From Actinomadura sp. 7K507 (GTDB lineage: Bacteria > Actinomycetota > Actinomycetes > Streptosporangiales > Streptosporangiaceae): 64,000 nt of DNA. Position numbers and translations under genes: made by a program. Below are positions 34,594 through 42,845 of this stretch, in pieces; the stretch's first letter is position 1; each line of letters starts with the position of its first letter. Location: the NCBI RefSeq assembly GCF_004348425.1, contig NZ_SMKK01000001.1, positions 81,013 through 145,012 of the forward strand. Direction: 5' to 3'. Below the pieces are notes generated by a model that saw nothing but the letters and a program-made list of their open reading frames with translations, did no database searches and was not told where the DNA came from.

Positions 34594-35655
34594 GTGCGAG
34601 TACTGGTGCGGGGCCTTGTGTCGGTCACGATCGTGCTGGGGGTGGCCGCGGTGCCGGTGCCCGCGCACGCCGCGCCGCCCGAGGGCTGGCGCGAGGTCGC
34701 GCTGCCGTTCCTGTGGCCCCGCAACACCATGTCCACCGTGGACGCCACCGGGCCGGACAGCGTCTGGGTCGCGGGCGTCCAGGGCCGGTACCCGATCTTC
34801 GCGCCGCCGCTGGGGACCATCATCTGGAGCTACGGCAACCCCGTCGTCCGGCGCTGGGACGGCTCCCGCTGGCACGAGTACCCCCTGAACGGCTGGGAGG
34901 CCGACGGGCGGTTCGGCGGGCTGTCCGCCCACGGCGACCAGGTGTGGATCTGGGGCCAGAAGGGCGCGTCCACCTACGTCGCCCGCTTCGACGGGACTGC
35001 GTTCCAGCGCGTGGCCACGACCTCCGTCCCCGGCCTGGAGGTCCTGTCGGTCGACACCGGTCCGGGCGGCACCTGGCTGCACGGCCGCGACGCCGACCAG
35101 GACAACCAGGTGTACCGCTGGACCGGCACCGCCTTCGAGAAGCAGACGCTGCCCCCGCACTACGACCCCGCCGCGGTGGTGTCGACCGGCCCATCGCAGG
35201 CGTGGGTGGTGGGCAGCTACCAGCCGCCCGGCACCAAGGCCGCCAAGGCCGCGCTGCGCTGGGACGGCACGTCCTGGACGCCGGTACCCGTCCCCGGCAC
35301 GCACGACGGCTCCCGCCTGATGAAGGCGTACGCCACCACCATCGGCGAGGTCTGGGCGGCCGGCGGCTTCGGCCCCGACCGGGTGTTCCGCATGTCCGGC
35401 GGCACCTGGACGGCGGTCGAAAGCCCGGCGAACTCCGCCCTCGTCGGCGTCGACGGCACCGGCTCGGCCGTCCTCGCGGGCTCGGTGGGCAACGAGGGCA
35501 CGATCCACACCCGCGACGGCGGCGCCTGGACGACGACCGCCTTCCCGTCGTCCCCCTGGATCCGTTTCCGGTCGGCGTCAGGGGTCCCGGGCACGTCCAC
35601 GCTCTGGGCGATCGGGCACCGGGAGAGCACTCCGGCCGTCCTCACCGGCGAATGA
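34594..35655 (+). CDS. Secreted protein with WxxDG-type beta-propeller repeats
   Basis: 353 residues from GTG 34594 after CAGGAGGG. A Sec signal peptide ends at AHAAP (about residue 26). The mature protein is made of repeated short modules: W-x-A-G/W-G loops alternating with RWDGxxW (VVRRWDGSRWHEY, VYRWTGTAFEKQ, ALRWDGTSWTPV, RDGGAWTTT). This spacing fits a five- to seven-bladed propeller of the type found in actinomycete surface proteins. No enzyme residues are recognisable. It stands alone between the ligase operon and the convergent ABC ATPase gene. Confidence 0.7.
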   Translation: MRVLVRGLVSVTIVLGVAAVPVPAHAAPPEGWREVALPFLWPRNTMSTVDATGPDSVWVAGVQGRYPIFAPPLGTIIWSYGNPVVRRWDGSRWHEYPLNGWEADGRFGGLSAHGDQVWIWGQKGASTYVARFDGTAFQRVATTSVPGLEVLSVDTGPGGTWLHGRDADQDNQVYRWTGTAFEKQTLPPHYDPAAVVSTGPSQAWVVGSYQPPGTKAAKAALRWDGTSWTPVPVPGTHDGSRLMKAYATTIGEVWAAGGFGPDRVFRMSGGTWTAVESPANSALVGVDGTGSAVLAGSVGNEGTIHTRDGGAWTTTAFPSSPWIRFRSASGVPGTSTLWAIGHRESTPAVLTGE

Positions 35656-35686
35656 CGCGCGGGGCGCCGACCCGGGCCGCTCCCCT

Positions 35687-36514
35687 CTAGGAGGCGGGGG
35701 TGTTCGCGTCGACGGAGTCCTGGCCCAGCTGGCGCACCTCGCGGTAGACGTGGCCCCGGAGGTGGGCGAACTCGGGCAGTTCCTTCGTGGTGAGCTGGTC
35801 GCGGGGGCGTGGCAGGTCGACTTCGATGATTCCGCGTACGCGGGTGGGGCGCGGCGTCAGCGCGATGACGCGGTCGGCCAGGTAGACCGCCTCGTCGATG
35901 TCGTGGGTCACGAAGACGACCGTCACGCCGTAGTCGTGGCGGAGTTCAAGGGTCAGGTCCTCCAGGTCCGCTCGGGTCTGCGCGTCCAGGGAGGCGAAGG
36001 GCTCGTCCATGAGCAGGATCTGGGGTTCGTACGCGAGAGCGCGGGCGATCGCCACCCGCTGCTGCATGCCGCCCGAAAGCTGCCACGGGTAGCGCCGGCT
36101 GGCGTCGGCGAGGCCGACGGCCTTCAGCGAGTCGTCGATGAGGCTCTGGCGCTTCTTCTTGTCCAGTTTCTTGCGGCGCAGCGGGAAGGCGACGTTCTGC
36201 TCCACTGACATCCACGGGAAGAGCGACCTGCTGTAGTCCTGGAAGACGATCGCCATGTCCTCCGGCGTGCGGTCGACCTGCCGGCCGTCGACGCGCACGT
36301 GGCCGCTCGTGGCGGGCATCAGCCCGGAGAGGCAGCGCAGCAGCGTGGTCTTGCCGCAGCCGGAGGGGCCGACAACGCACAGGAACTCGCTGCGCGCGAC
36401 GGTGAAGCTGATCTCGTCGATCGCGTGCACCGCCTGGCCGCCGCCGCCGTACACCTTGCCGAGGCCGTCGACCTCGAGCATCGGCGCTTCGCCGGACTTC
36501 GGGACGCTGGTCAT
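35687..36514 (-). CDS. Nitrate/sulfonate/aromatic-type ABC importer ATPase
   Basis: 275 residues, ATG 36514. Walker A is GPSGCGKTT, the signature LSGGMQQR, and Walker B LLMDEPFASLDAQTR; the GMQQR form is typical of SsuB/TauB/NrtD. The start codon overlaps the stop of a 19-codon mini-ORF (TGATG), so translation should be coupled to it. It energises the two permeases encoded upstream. The likely solute is an organic anion, given the binding-protein type at 41023 and the catabolic context. Confidence 0.9.
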   Translation of the reverse strand: MTSVPKSGEAPMLEVDGLGKVYGGGGQAVHAIDEISFTVARSEFLCVVGPSGCGKTTLLRCLSGLMPATSGHVRVDGRQVDRTPEDMAIVFQDYSRSLFPWMSVEQNVAFPLRRKKLDKKKRQSLIDDSLKAVGLADASRRYPWQLSGGMQQRVAIARALAYEPQILLMDEPFASLDAQTRADLEDLTLELRHDYGVTVVFVTHDIDEAVYLADRVIALTPRPTRVRGIIEVDLPRPRDQLTTKELPEFAHLRGHVYREVRQLGQDSVDANTPAS

Positions 36515-36573
36515 CAGAACGCTCCTTCGCCGTACACGTTGCCGGGCCCGCCCGCCATCGGAGCCCCCGCCAT
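36514..36573 (-). CDS. 19-residue mini-ORF at a duplicated operon junction
   Basis: ATG overlaps the upstream permease stop (TGATG) and its own TGA overlaps the ATPase ATG (TGATG); the peptide is MAGAPMAGGPGNVYGEGAF. Each end carries the same GAAGGAGCGTYCTGATG sequence (59 bp apart), so the RBS, stop and start were duplicated and the stretch between became an ORF. Its last residues (GEGAF) echo the permease terminus (REGAS). It would be translated by coupling; a function is not implied. Confidence 0.5.
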   Translation of the reverse strand: MAGAPMAGGPGNVYGEGAF

Positions 36574-37343
36574 CAGGACGCTCCTTCTCGCGCTCCGCGG
36601 TGCCAGCGCAGCGCGCGGCGCTCGATGGCGCCGAAGGCGAGGTTGAGCAGGTAGCCGAGGATTCCGAGCAGCACCATCCCCGACCACATCTCGGGGATCG
36701 CGAAGGTGCGCTGGGCTTCGAGGATGAAGTAGCCGATCCCGCGGGTGCTGGCGACCATCTCGCTGATCACCATCAGGATCAGCGACAGCGACAGCGCGAC
36801 GCGCGTCCCGGCGAAGATCTGCGGTGCGGCGGCCGGCAGCACGACGTGCAGCAGGCGGTCGCGGCGGCTGACGCGGTACGCCCGCGCGCTGTCGAGGAGC
36901 CCGGGGTCCACCCCGCGCACGCCGTCGACGGTGTGCATCAGGATGGGGAACAGGCCGACCATCAGGATGATGAACACCTTCATGCTCGTGCCGACGCCGA
37001 GCACGACGATGCCGAACGGGATCAGCGCCGGCGGCGGGATCGCCCGGACGAACTCGATGACCGGGGCCAGCGCGGTCCGCAGCGGCCGGACCAGGCCGAC
37101 GAGGATCCCGAGCGGCACGCCGATGACGATCGCCAGCGCGAAGCCGGCGAACATGTTGACCAGGCTCGGGACGACGTCCGAGCCGACCCGCTCGAAGAGC
37201 CACGTCTCCTGGAAGACCGAGAGGATCCGCGTCAGCGGCGGGTAGAAGATGTTGGTGCTGCCGGCCGACCACAGCCCCCAGCCGAGCAGGACGAGGATCG
37301 GCGCCGCGATCTGGATGGCGAGGAGCACCGCGCGACGGTTCAT
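36573..37343 (-). CDS. ABC importer permease (SsuC/TauC-type), second
   Basis: 256 residues, ATG 37343, overlapping the stop of the first permease gene by 4 bases. Six membrane helices, with the EAA loop DSARAYRVSRRDRLLHVVLPAAAPQIF (in part) that contacts the ATPase. It is a BPD_transp_1 subunit. Two different permeases in one operon imply a heterodimeric channel. Confidence 0.88.
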   Translation of the reverse strand: MNRRAVLLAIQIAAPILVLLGWGLWSAGSTNIFYPPLTRILSVFQETWLFERVGSDVVPSLVNMFAGFALAIVIGVPLGILVGLVRPLRTALAPVIEFVRAIPPPALIPFGIVVLGVGTSMKVFIILMVGLFPILMHTVDGVRGVDPGLLDSARAYRVSRRDRLLHVVLPAAAPQIFAGTRVALSLSLILMVISEMVASTRGIGYFILEAQRTFAIPEMWSGMVLLGILGYLLNLAFGAIERRALRWHRGAREGAS

Positions 37344-38182
37344 CGGACGGCCTCCTGGGCTCGTTGCGACGGGTGCCACCTCAGCAGCCGTTTCTCTACC
37401 GCGACGAACACCAGGTTGAGCAGGACGCCGAGCAGCCCGGTCGCGATGATGAGCGCGTACATGAGCTGGTACTGGCCGCCCGCTTGCGCCACGGCGATCG
37501 ACTGGCCGAGACCGGGCGCCCCGATCACCAGCTCGGCGGTGACGCAGAGGATCAGCGCGGTGGTCGACGCGACGCGCAGCCCGGTGGCGATGTAGGGCAC
37601 CGCGCTGGGCAGCACGACCGACAGCAGCCGGTCGTGCGGGCGCGCCCGGAACGAGCGCGCGGTTTCGAGGGCGACGGGTTCTATGTCGCGCATGCCGTAG
37701 ATGGTGGCGATGAGGATGGGCCAGCTCGCCGCGAACGTGGCGAGGAAGACCTTGCCCTGCAGGCCGGTGCCGAGGACGAGGACGACGAGCGGGATGAGCG
37801 CGACCGACGGGATCGGGCGCAGGAACTCGATGACCGCGTTCGTGGCCGCGTGCAGGACCTTGCTCGACCCGATCGCCATCCCGAGCAGCACCGCGATCAC
37901 CACGGCGAGACCGAAGCTGATCGCCCAGCCTCGCAGGGTGTGGCCGACGGCGGTCCACAGCTCGGCGCCGCCCGCCATCCCGGCGAGTTCGCGCAGGTCA
38001 CTGGAGATGCGCGGGAACGTCTCCTCCGGCAGCAGCCCGAAGATCGTGGAGAGCTCCAGTGCGGCCAGCACCGCCACGAGCCCGGCCACGCCGAGAAGTG
38101 CGTCGGTGAACTTGGAAGACCGCGGGATTCGCCATCTCGCGCGGGGGATAATCGACGTCGACATGGTCGAAGTCCGGGTCAA
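37340..38182 (-). CDS. ABC importer permease (SsuC/TauC-type), first
   Basis: 280 residues if TTG 38182 is used: AAGGAG lies 8 bases before it. The internal ATG 38164 (six codons later) has no ribosome binding site at a proper distance. Six helices with the EAA loop ETARSFRARPHDRLLSVVLPSAV (in parts). It is the first gene of the importer operon, divergent from the GntR regulator gene, behind a promoter with a palindromic operator. No binding-protein gene is in this operon; the SBP at 41023 is the obvious partner. Confidence 0.87.
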   Translation of the reverse strand: MTRTSTMSTSIIPRARWRIPRSSKFTDALLGVAGLVAVLAALELSTIFGLLPEETFPRISSDLRELAGMAGGAELWTAVGHTLRGWAISFGLAVVIAVLLGMAIGSSKVLHAATNAVIEFLRPIPSVALIPLVVLVLGTGLQGKVFLATFAASWPILIATIYGMRDIEPVALETARSFRARPHDRLLSVVLPSAVPYIATGLRVASTTALILCVTAELVIGAPGLGQSIAVAQAGGQYQLMYALIIATGLLGVLLNLVFVAVEKRLLRWHPSQRAQEAVR

Positions 38183-38333
38183 CGGAGGCTCCTTCCGGGT
38201 GCGGCTGCTGTCACACCCGCATCGGCGGGTCGGCCGGCCCTGGCCGCAGATGGTGGACATCAAGGCACGTCGAGACATCGCGGACTGCTCGGATGACACG
38301 GCGGCCGCCGCGGGATTGCGATTCAGCCTTATA

Positions 38334-38366
38334 CTGAAGGTATTCAGCATGATGATTATCTGTCAA
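38334..38366 (-). promoter_or_regulatory. Importer promoter with palindromic operator over the -10 box
   Basis: Minus strand: TTGACA (38366-38361), 18-bp spacer, TACCTT (38342-38337). The palindrome CTGAA-GGTA-TTCAG (38334-38347) covers the -10 hexamer, and a second TTCAG/CTGAA pair (38322-38338) overlaps it. On the plus strand TATACT (38330-38335) could be the -10 of the GntR gene. One GntR dimer here could control both directions. Confidence 0.6.
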
Positions 38367-38437
38367 GACGTGGCGACTGCTGCCCTGGCCGCTCGCCGAC
38401 CTGCCGCAATTCGACCGACGTACGTGGGGAGCAACCG

Positions 38438-39142
38438 ATGAGTCGTCCCGAGCAGACCGGCCGCGCCGAATGGCGGCTGTCGCGCGCCGAAGCCATCGCA
38501 CGCGAGATCGAGCGCAAGATCCTGGAGTCCTCGCTGCCCGACGGCAGCCGGCTGGGCACCAAGGAGGACCTGCGGCAGGAGTACGGCGTCGCGGTAGGGA
38601 CCGTCAACGAGGCGGTCCGGCTGCTCGAGACGCGCGGCGTCGTGTCGGCCAAGCCGGGTCCCGGCGGCGGCCTGTTCACCCTCCGCACTCCGGGCCACGT
38701 GCGCATCAAGCACCTGACCCTCGGCCTGCGCGAGGACGGCGTGACCAGCGCGAACTGCCTGGCGGTGCGCGACGCCCTCGAAGAGCCCATCCTGATGGAC
38801 GCCGCGACGCACCGAACCGACGACGACCTGGCGGATCTGCGCGAGCTGCTCGATGACATGAACGAGCAGCGCACCGACGCCGGCAAGTTCCTGCGCGCCA
38901 ACTGGGCCGTGCACCGGCGGCTGGCCGCCATCACCCCCAACACGGTCCTGCGCGTCATCTACAACACCATGCTCGACATGATCGAGAACGAGATCGAGCA
39001 CGTCAGCACCGACGAGCTGTTCACGGCCAGCAAGACCTTCCGCACCCACGTGGCGCTCGTCGACGCGGTCGAGTCCCAGGACCCCGCCCGCGTGCGCCGC
39101 GCCGTCCGCCGCCACAGCCCGCCCACGAGCGTCGTCGACTAG
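38438..39142 (+). CDS. GntR-family (FCD-type) transcriptional regulator
   Basis: 234 residues. Residues 12-85 form a winged HTH (AIAREIERKILESSLPDGSRLGTKEDL ... VNEAVRLLETRGVV, in parts). Residues 90-230 form the all-helical FCD effector domain with the metal-ligand pattern D/R...H (VRDALEEPILMDAA; NWAVHRRLAAIT; FRTHVALVDAVESQD). FCD-type GntR proteins sense organic acids and repress the adjacent uptake or catabolic genes. It is divergent from the ABC importer operon; the palindrome between them is the candidate operator. Confidence 0.87.
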   Translation: MSRPEQTGRAEWRLSRAEAIAREIERKILESSLPDGSRLGTKEDLRQEYGVAVGTVNEAVRLLETRGVVSAKPGPGGGLFTLRTPGHVRIKHLTLGLREDGVTSANCLAVRDALEEPILMDAATHRTDDDLADLRELLDDMNEQRTDAGKFLRANWAVHRRLAAITPNTVLRVIYNTMLDMIENEIEHVSTDELFTASKTFRTHVALVDAVESQDPARVRRAVRRHSPPTSVVD

Positions 39143-39233
39143 ACACGCCATGAGTGGACACGCCATGAGCCAGCCCACCGTGAGCTAGCCCCGCCATGAA
39201 GCCAGCCCACCGTGTCCTAGCCCGCCGGGGCCT
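39142..39233. repeat. Degenerate 15-bp tandem repeats between convergent genes
   Basis: About six diverged units starting at 39142, 39157, 39172, 39187, 39204 and 39219 (GACACGCCATGAGTG; AGCCCACCGTGAGCT and similar) fill the whole gap between the GntR stop and the amidohydrolase stop. Most units contain a TGA or TAG in one of the frames. Confidence 0.7.
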
Positions 39234-40899
39234 ACGCGCGGTGGCGGATCTCGCCGTCCACCGCTGTGGCCAGTACCGGCAGGTCACGTATCTCGTCCGG
39301 TGGGCACCGGGTGGGGTCGGCGGCGAGGGCCGTCCAGTCGGCGCGCATGCCGGGGCGCAGGACGCCGACCGCGTGGTCGTTGAACGCGGCGTACGCGGCG
39401 TCGGCGGTGTACATCCGCAGCGCCGTCGCGACGTCGAGCCGTTCCGCGGGTCCGAGGGGCCCGGCGCTCGGTTCGTGGTGGCGCGTCACCGCCTGCCAGA
39501 TCCCGCGCAGCGGCTGGAACGGCGTGACCGGCGAGTCCGAGCCGCCGGCCAGCCGGACGCCCGCGCGGTGCCAGGTGGCCAGCGGCGTGGCGGCCGCCGC
39601 GGTGTCCCGGCCGAGCCGATCGATGAGGCGGCCGGCGAACTGCTCCTGCATCGTCGGCTGGGTCGCCACGACCACGCCCAGCCGGCGGGCGTCGGCCATG
39701 TTGCGCTCCGAGGGCGTCAGGTACGCGTGGATCGCCTGGCAGCGCAGCGGCTCGACCGGGGCGACGCGGTCGGCGTGGTCGAGGACGTCGAACAGCAGGT
39801 CGAGCGCACCGCCCCCCACGGCATGGACGCCCAGCGACCAGCCGTGCCGCACGAGCCCGGCCGCGAGCACGCGCATCGAGCCGGGGTCGAGGAGCAGCTG
39901 CCCGTGGTCGGGGTGTCCGTGGTCGGGGTGTCCGTGGTCGGGGTGTCCGTGATCGTCGCACCGTCCGGGCCAGGGCTCGCGGAGGTAGGCCGTTCCCAGC
40001 GAGCCGCCGCCGTCCAGGAACACCTTCACGGGCCCGAGGCGCAGCCGGTCGTCGCCGAAGCCGGACCGCACCCCCAGGCCCGACAGGCGCGCGATCTCGT
40101 CCTCGACGGACGCGCCGGACACCAGCAGCGGCATCGCCGTCACCCGTAGCGGCAGCTCGCCGTCCCGGTGCATGCCCTGGTAGGTGGCGAGTTCCTCGGT
40201 GCGCAGCCCCGGCTCGATCACCGAGGTCAGCCCGGCGGCCAGGCACTGCTCCGCCGCGGCGGCGATCCCGGCACGCCTGGCCCGGTCGTCCTGCGGGGGC
40301 ATGTGGCGCCGGACGAGCTCGATCGCCGGGGGCTCGATCAGCACGCCGGTGAGCCGTCCGGCGGCGTCCCGGCCCAGGCGGCCGCCGGGCGGGTCGGGCG
40401 TGCCGTCGGTGAGGCCGGACAGTGCCAGCGCGGCCGAGTTGGCCGCGCCCTCGTGGCCGCAGCGGAGGATCAGGACCGGGCGGTCCGGGCAGGCGCGGTC
40501 GAGTTCGCCGCGGGTCGGCAGCCGCCGCTCGGCGATGTCCTCGATCTCCCATCCGTCGGCGGAGACCACCCACGGCGCCTCGGGATGGGCGTCGGCCCAG
40601 GCGCGTGTCGCGGCGATGACGCCCTCGATGCTGCGCTCGCCCGCCAGATCGAGCAGGACGTGCGCGAGCCCGGTCCACAGCAGGTGCATGTGCGTGTCGA
40701 TCAGTCCCGGCAGGACGGTCGCGCCGCCCAGGTCCAGGACCGGCGCGTGCTCGCCGAGCGCGGCGCGGGCCTGGTCGAGCGAGCCGACCGAGACGATGCG
40801 GCCGCCGCGGATCCCCAGTGCCTCGGCGCGCGGCCGCTCCGCGTCCATGGTGATGACGTCCGCGGCCCGGACGACGTAGCCAGCTTCATGATTCCTCAT
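39232..40899 (-). CDS. Amidohydrolase family 3 protein (YtcJ-like)
   Basis: 555 residues from ATG 40899. It begins with a small beta-sandwich (YVVRAADVITMDAERPRAEALGIRGGRIV, in part) followed by the metal motif LPGLIDTHMHLLW, later HAVGG and HAYLTPSE histidines, and the end motif LAGGSDSPVTPFQP. This is the PF07969 layout of metal-dependent amidases and N-acyl hydrolases. Around residues 318-333 an inserted (GHPDH)n repeat is encoded by a 15-bp DNA array; it is absent from usual homologues as far as the fold allows. Next to an importer and its binding protein, it may hydrolyse an imported amide or carbamate that releases an aromatic amine; this is speculative. Confidence 0.82.
   Translation of the reverse strand: MRNHEAGYVVRAADVITMDAERPRAEALGIRGGRIVSVGSLDQARAALGEHAPVLDLGGATVLPGLIDTHMHLLWTGLAHVLLDLAGERSIEGVIAATRAWADAHPEAPWVVSADGWEIEDIAERRLPTRGELDRACPDRPVLILRCGHEGAANSAALALSGLTDGTPDPPGGRLGRDAAGRLTGVLIEPPAIELVRRHMPPQDDRARRAGIAAAAEQCLAAGLTSVIEPGLRTEELATYQGMHRDGELPLRVTAMPLLVSGASVEDEIARLSGLGVRSGFGDDRLRLGPVKVFLDGGGSLGTAYLREPWPGRCDDHGHPDHGHPDHGHPDHGQLLLDPGSMRVLAAGLVRHGWSLGVHAVGGGALDLLFDVLDHADRVAPVEPLRCQAIHAYLTPSERNMADARRLGVVVATQPTMQEQFAGRLIDRLGRDTAAAATPLATWHRAGVRLAGGSDSPVTPFQPLRGIWQAVTRHHEPSAGPLGPAERLDVATALRMYTADAAYAAFNDHAVGVLRPGMRADWTALAADPTRCPPDEIRDLPVLATAVDGEIRHRA
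39902..39961 (-). repeat. 15-bp tandem repeats inside the amidohydrolase gene
   Basis: Three perfect units CCGTGGTCGGGGTGT (39902, 39917, 39932) and a diverged fourth encode GHPDHGHPDHGHPDH in the protein. The array is in frame, so the product is lengthened, not broken. It should lie in a surface loop. Confidence 0.85.
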
Positions 40900-40915
40900 A
40901 ACGATTGTACGTTAT
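40898..40915. promoter_or_regulatory. Inverted repeat at the amidohydrolase start
   Basis: ATAACG-ATTGTA-CGTTAT: perfect 6-bp arms immediately upstream of ATG 40899, overlapping its leader. It could be an operator that blocks transcription or initiation of the amidohydrolase gene. Confidence 0.45.
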
Positions 40916-40941
40916 CAACGTCCCTGGAGCCCCGTACACCG

Positions 40942-40970
40942 TTGACCCTTGAACCATATTGATGATAATC
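40942..40970 (+). promoter_or_regulatory. Promoter of the binding-protein gene with shared operator core
   Basis: TTGACC (40942-40947), 16-bp spacer, GATAAT (40964-40969). The spacer contains AACCATATTGATGAT (40952-40966), whose ACCATATTG is identical to the operator core of the deaminase-dioxygenase promoter at 45294. Confidence 0.55.
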
Positions 40971-41022
40971 GTTCTGCTCGTAACGGCGGTGTATGCCGCG
41001 TCCCACTCAGAGGAGTGAAGCC

Positions 41023-42006
41023 ATGATGGGAACGATCCGACGGCGCCGGCTCCGGGTGGTCATCGCGGCGGTCGCGGTCGGCCTCGCCGCGGGCTGCGGC
41101 TCGGGGGGAACCTCAGCGCAGACCGACGCCGAGGGCGTCACCACGGTGAAGGTCGGCCTGATCCCGATCACCGATGTCGCCCCGCTGTACCTCGGCGTCC
41201 AGAAGGGCTTCTTCAACGCCCAGAAGCTCAAGATCGAGCCGCAACTGGCCGCGGGCGGCGCGGCGATCGTCCCCGCCGTCGTCAGCAACAGCAACCAGTT
41301 CGGCTTCTCCAACAACGTGTCGCTCATCGTCGCCAAGAGCAAGGGCGTCCCGCTGCAGGCCATCACGCCGGGCGTCGGCATCGCACCGGGCAACAACGAG
41401 GCCTGCCAGGTGCTCGTCCCGGACGACAGCCCCATCCGCGGCGTCAAGGACCTGTCCGGCAAGACCCTGGCGGTCAACACGCTCAACAACATCGGCGACG
41501 TCACGATCCGCGCCGCGCTCGAGAAGAAGGGCGTCGACCCGGGCACCGTGAAGTTCACCGAGATCGGCTTCCCCGACATGGTCACCGCGATCGAGTCGGA
41601 CCGCATCGACGCCGCCTGGGAGTGCGAGCCGTTCGTCACCTCGCTGCTGCAGCGCGGCGCCCGCTCCGTCCTCAACAACTACGCCGAGACCCACCCGAAC
41701 CTGGCGGTGGCCTCCTACTTCACCTCGACCGCCTACGCCGAGAGCAACCCCGACGTGGTGCGCAGGTTCGACGCCGCGGTGCGGCAGTCGCTCGAGTACG
41801 CCAACGCCCACCCCGACGAGGTCCGCAAGATCCTCCCGTCCTACGCCAAGATCCCAGCCGAGCAGGCGGCGAAGATCAAGATGATCGCCTGGCCGACCAC
41901 GTTCCAGCGGGACTCGATCGAGGAGCTGGTGCGGCTGTCGCAGAAGTACGAGCTCATCGAGAAGCCGGTCAGCGTGGACGACCTGATCCAGGAACCGAAG
42001 GGCTGA
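41023..42006 (+). CDS. ABC transporter substrate-binding lipoprotein (SsuA/NMT1-like)
   Basis: 327 residues, ATG 41023 after AGGAGTGAAG. The lipobox LAAGC gives Cys25. The mature protein has the PF09084/NMT1 pattern: VKVGLIPITDVAPLYLGVQKGFF, the variable-ligand stretch QFGFSNNVSLIVAKSKGVPL and DSDRIDAAWECEPF-like cleft residues (AIESDRIDAAWECEPF). It binds a small organic anion outside the membrane and should work with the permeases and ATPase at 35.7-38.2 kb, which lack a binding protein. It ends at a strong bidirectional terminator. Confidence 0.87.
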   Translation: MMGTIRRRRLRVVIAAVAVGLAAGCGSGGTSAQTDAEGVTTVKVGLIPITDVAPLYLGVQKGFFNAQKLKIEPQLAAGGAAIVPAVVSNSNQFGFSNNVSLIVAKSKGVPLQAITPGVGIAPGNNEACQVLVPDDSPIRGVKDLSGKTLAVNTLNNIGDVTIRAALEKKGVDPGTVKFTEIGFPDMVTAIESDRIDAAWECEPFVTSLLQRGARSVLNNYAETHPNLAVASYFTSTAYAESNPDVVRRFDAAVRQSLEYANAHPDEVRKILPSYAKIPAEQAAKIKMIAWPTTFQRDSIEELVRLSQKYELIEKPVSVDDLIQEPKG

Positions 42007-42011
42007 TCCCC

Positions 42012-42057
42012 CATGCGAAAGGTGGGCCGGACGCGGATCCGGCCCACCTTTCGCATG
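42012..42057. terminator. 20-bp-stem bidirectional terminator
   Basis: Perfect arms 42012-42031 and 42038-42057 (from CATGCGAAAGG to CCTTTCGCATG) with a 6-base loop CGCGGA. It lies exactly between the binding-protein stop and the convergent hydratase stop, so it can end both transcripts. Confidence 0.85.
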
Positions 42058-42063
42058 GTCGCC

Positions 42064-42825
42064 TCAGCGGCCGCGTCCGATCGCGGACGCGGACCCGAGG
42101 CCGGTGACGTGCACTTCCACGCGGCCCGGCGGGAAGGGGGCCGCGGCGGTGGCGCCGCCGGCGAGGACGACGTGGCCGGCGCGCAGCGGCATGCCCTGGC
42201 GGCGGGCGATCTCCAGCAGGGCGGGCAGGGCCCGGTCCGGGTGCCCGAGGATGGCGGAGGTGGACCCCGTCTCCACGGTGGCGCCGTCGGCGGTGAGCCG
42301 GACGGCGAGGTCGCCCAGATCGACGCCCAGCGGCTGCCAGGCGCCGACGACGAACGCGGCGGACGAGGCGTTGTCGGCGATCACGTCGGGGAGGCTGAAG
42401 CGGAAGTCGCGGTAGCGCGAATCGATGATCTCCAGTGCGGGCGCGACGGCGTCCACGGGCAGTTCTTCGTCGTCCGTGGTGACGTCGCGGGCGATGCGGT
42501 AGGCGACCTCCGGCTCGACGCGCGGGTGGATGAAGCGCTCCAGCGGGACGTCGCCGCCGTCGGAGACGCGCATGGCATCGGTGAGCCGCCCGACGATCAC
42601 TTCGGACACGCCCATCTGCGCCATCTTCGCCTTGCTGGTGAAGCCGAGCTTGAGGCCGGCCGGCCGCTCGCCCCGCTCCAGGCGGCGGGCGATCACCGCG
42701 TCCTGGATCGCGTACGCGTCGGCGGGCGTGAGCCCATCCGGGAGTTGCTCGACCGGGGACACCGTGTGCTGCGCGGTGTCCAGCCGTTCCGCGGCCCGGG
42801 CGAGCGCGCCGATATCAGTGGTCAT
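42064..42825 (-). CDS. 2-oxopent-4-enoate hydratase / 4-oxalocrotonate decarboxylase-family protein
   Basis: 253 residues, ATG 42825, GGAAAGGGGG upstream. The FAH-like metal fold is typical: GLKLGFTSKAKMAQMGV, PRVEPEVAYRIARDV (with the E-x-E metal ligands), ALEIIDSRYRDFRF and ILGHPDRALPALLEIARR. The hydratase (DmpE) and the decarboxylase (DmpH) of meta-cleavage pathways are homologous and cannot be told apart here. Only one copy is in the window, so one step must be encoded elsewhere. It is the last gene of the PobA/dioxygenase/deaminase operon. Confidence 0.82.
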   Translation of the reverse strand: MTTDIGALARAAERLDTAQHTVSPVEQLPDGLTPADAYAIQDAVIARRLERGERPAGLKLGFTSKAKMAQMGVSEVIVGRLTDAMRVSDGGDVPLERFIHPRVEPEVAYRIARDVTTDDEELPVDAVAPALEIIDSRYRDFRFSLPDVIADNASSAAFVVGAWQPLGVDLGDLAVRLTADGATVETGSTSAILGHPDRALPALLEIARRQGMPLRAGHVVLAGGATAAAPFPPGRVEVHVTGLGSASAIGRGR

Positions 42826-42845
42826 GAAGGGGCCCCCTTTCCAAG

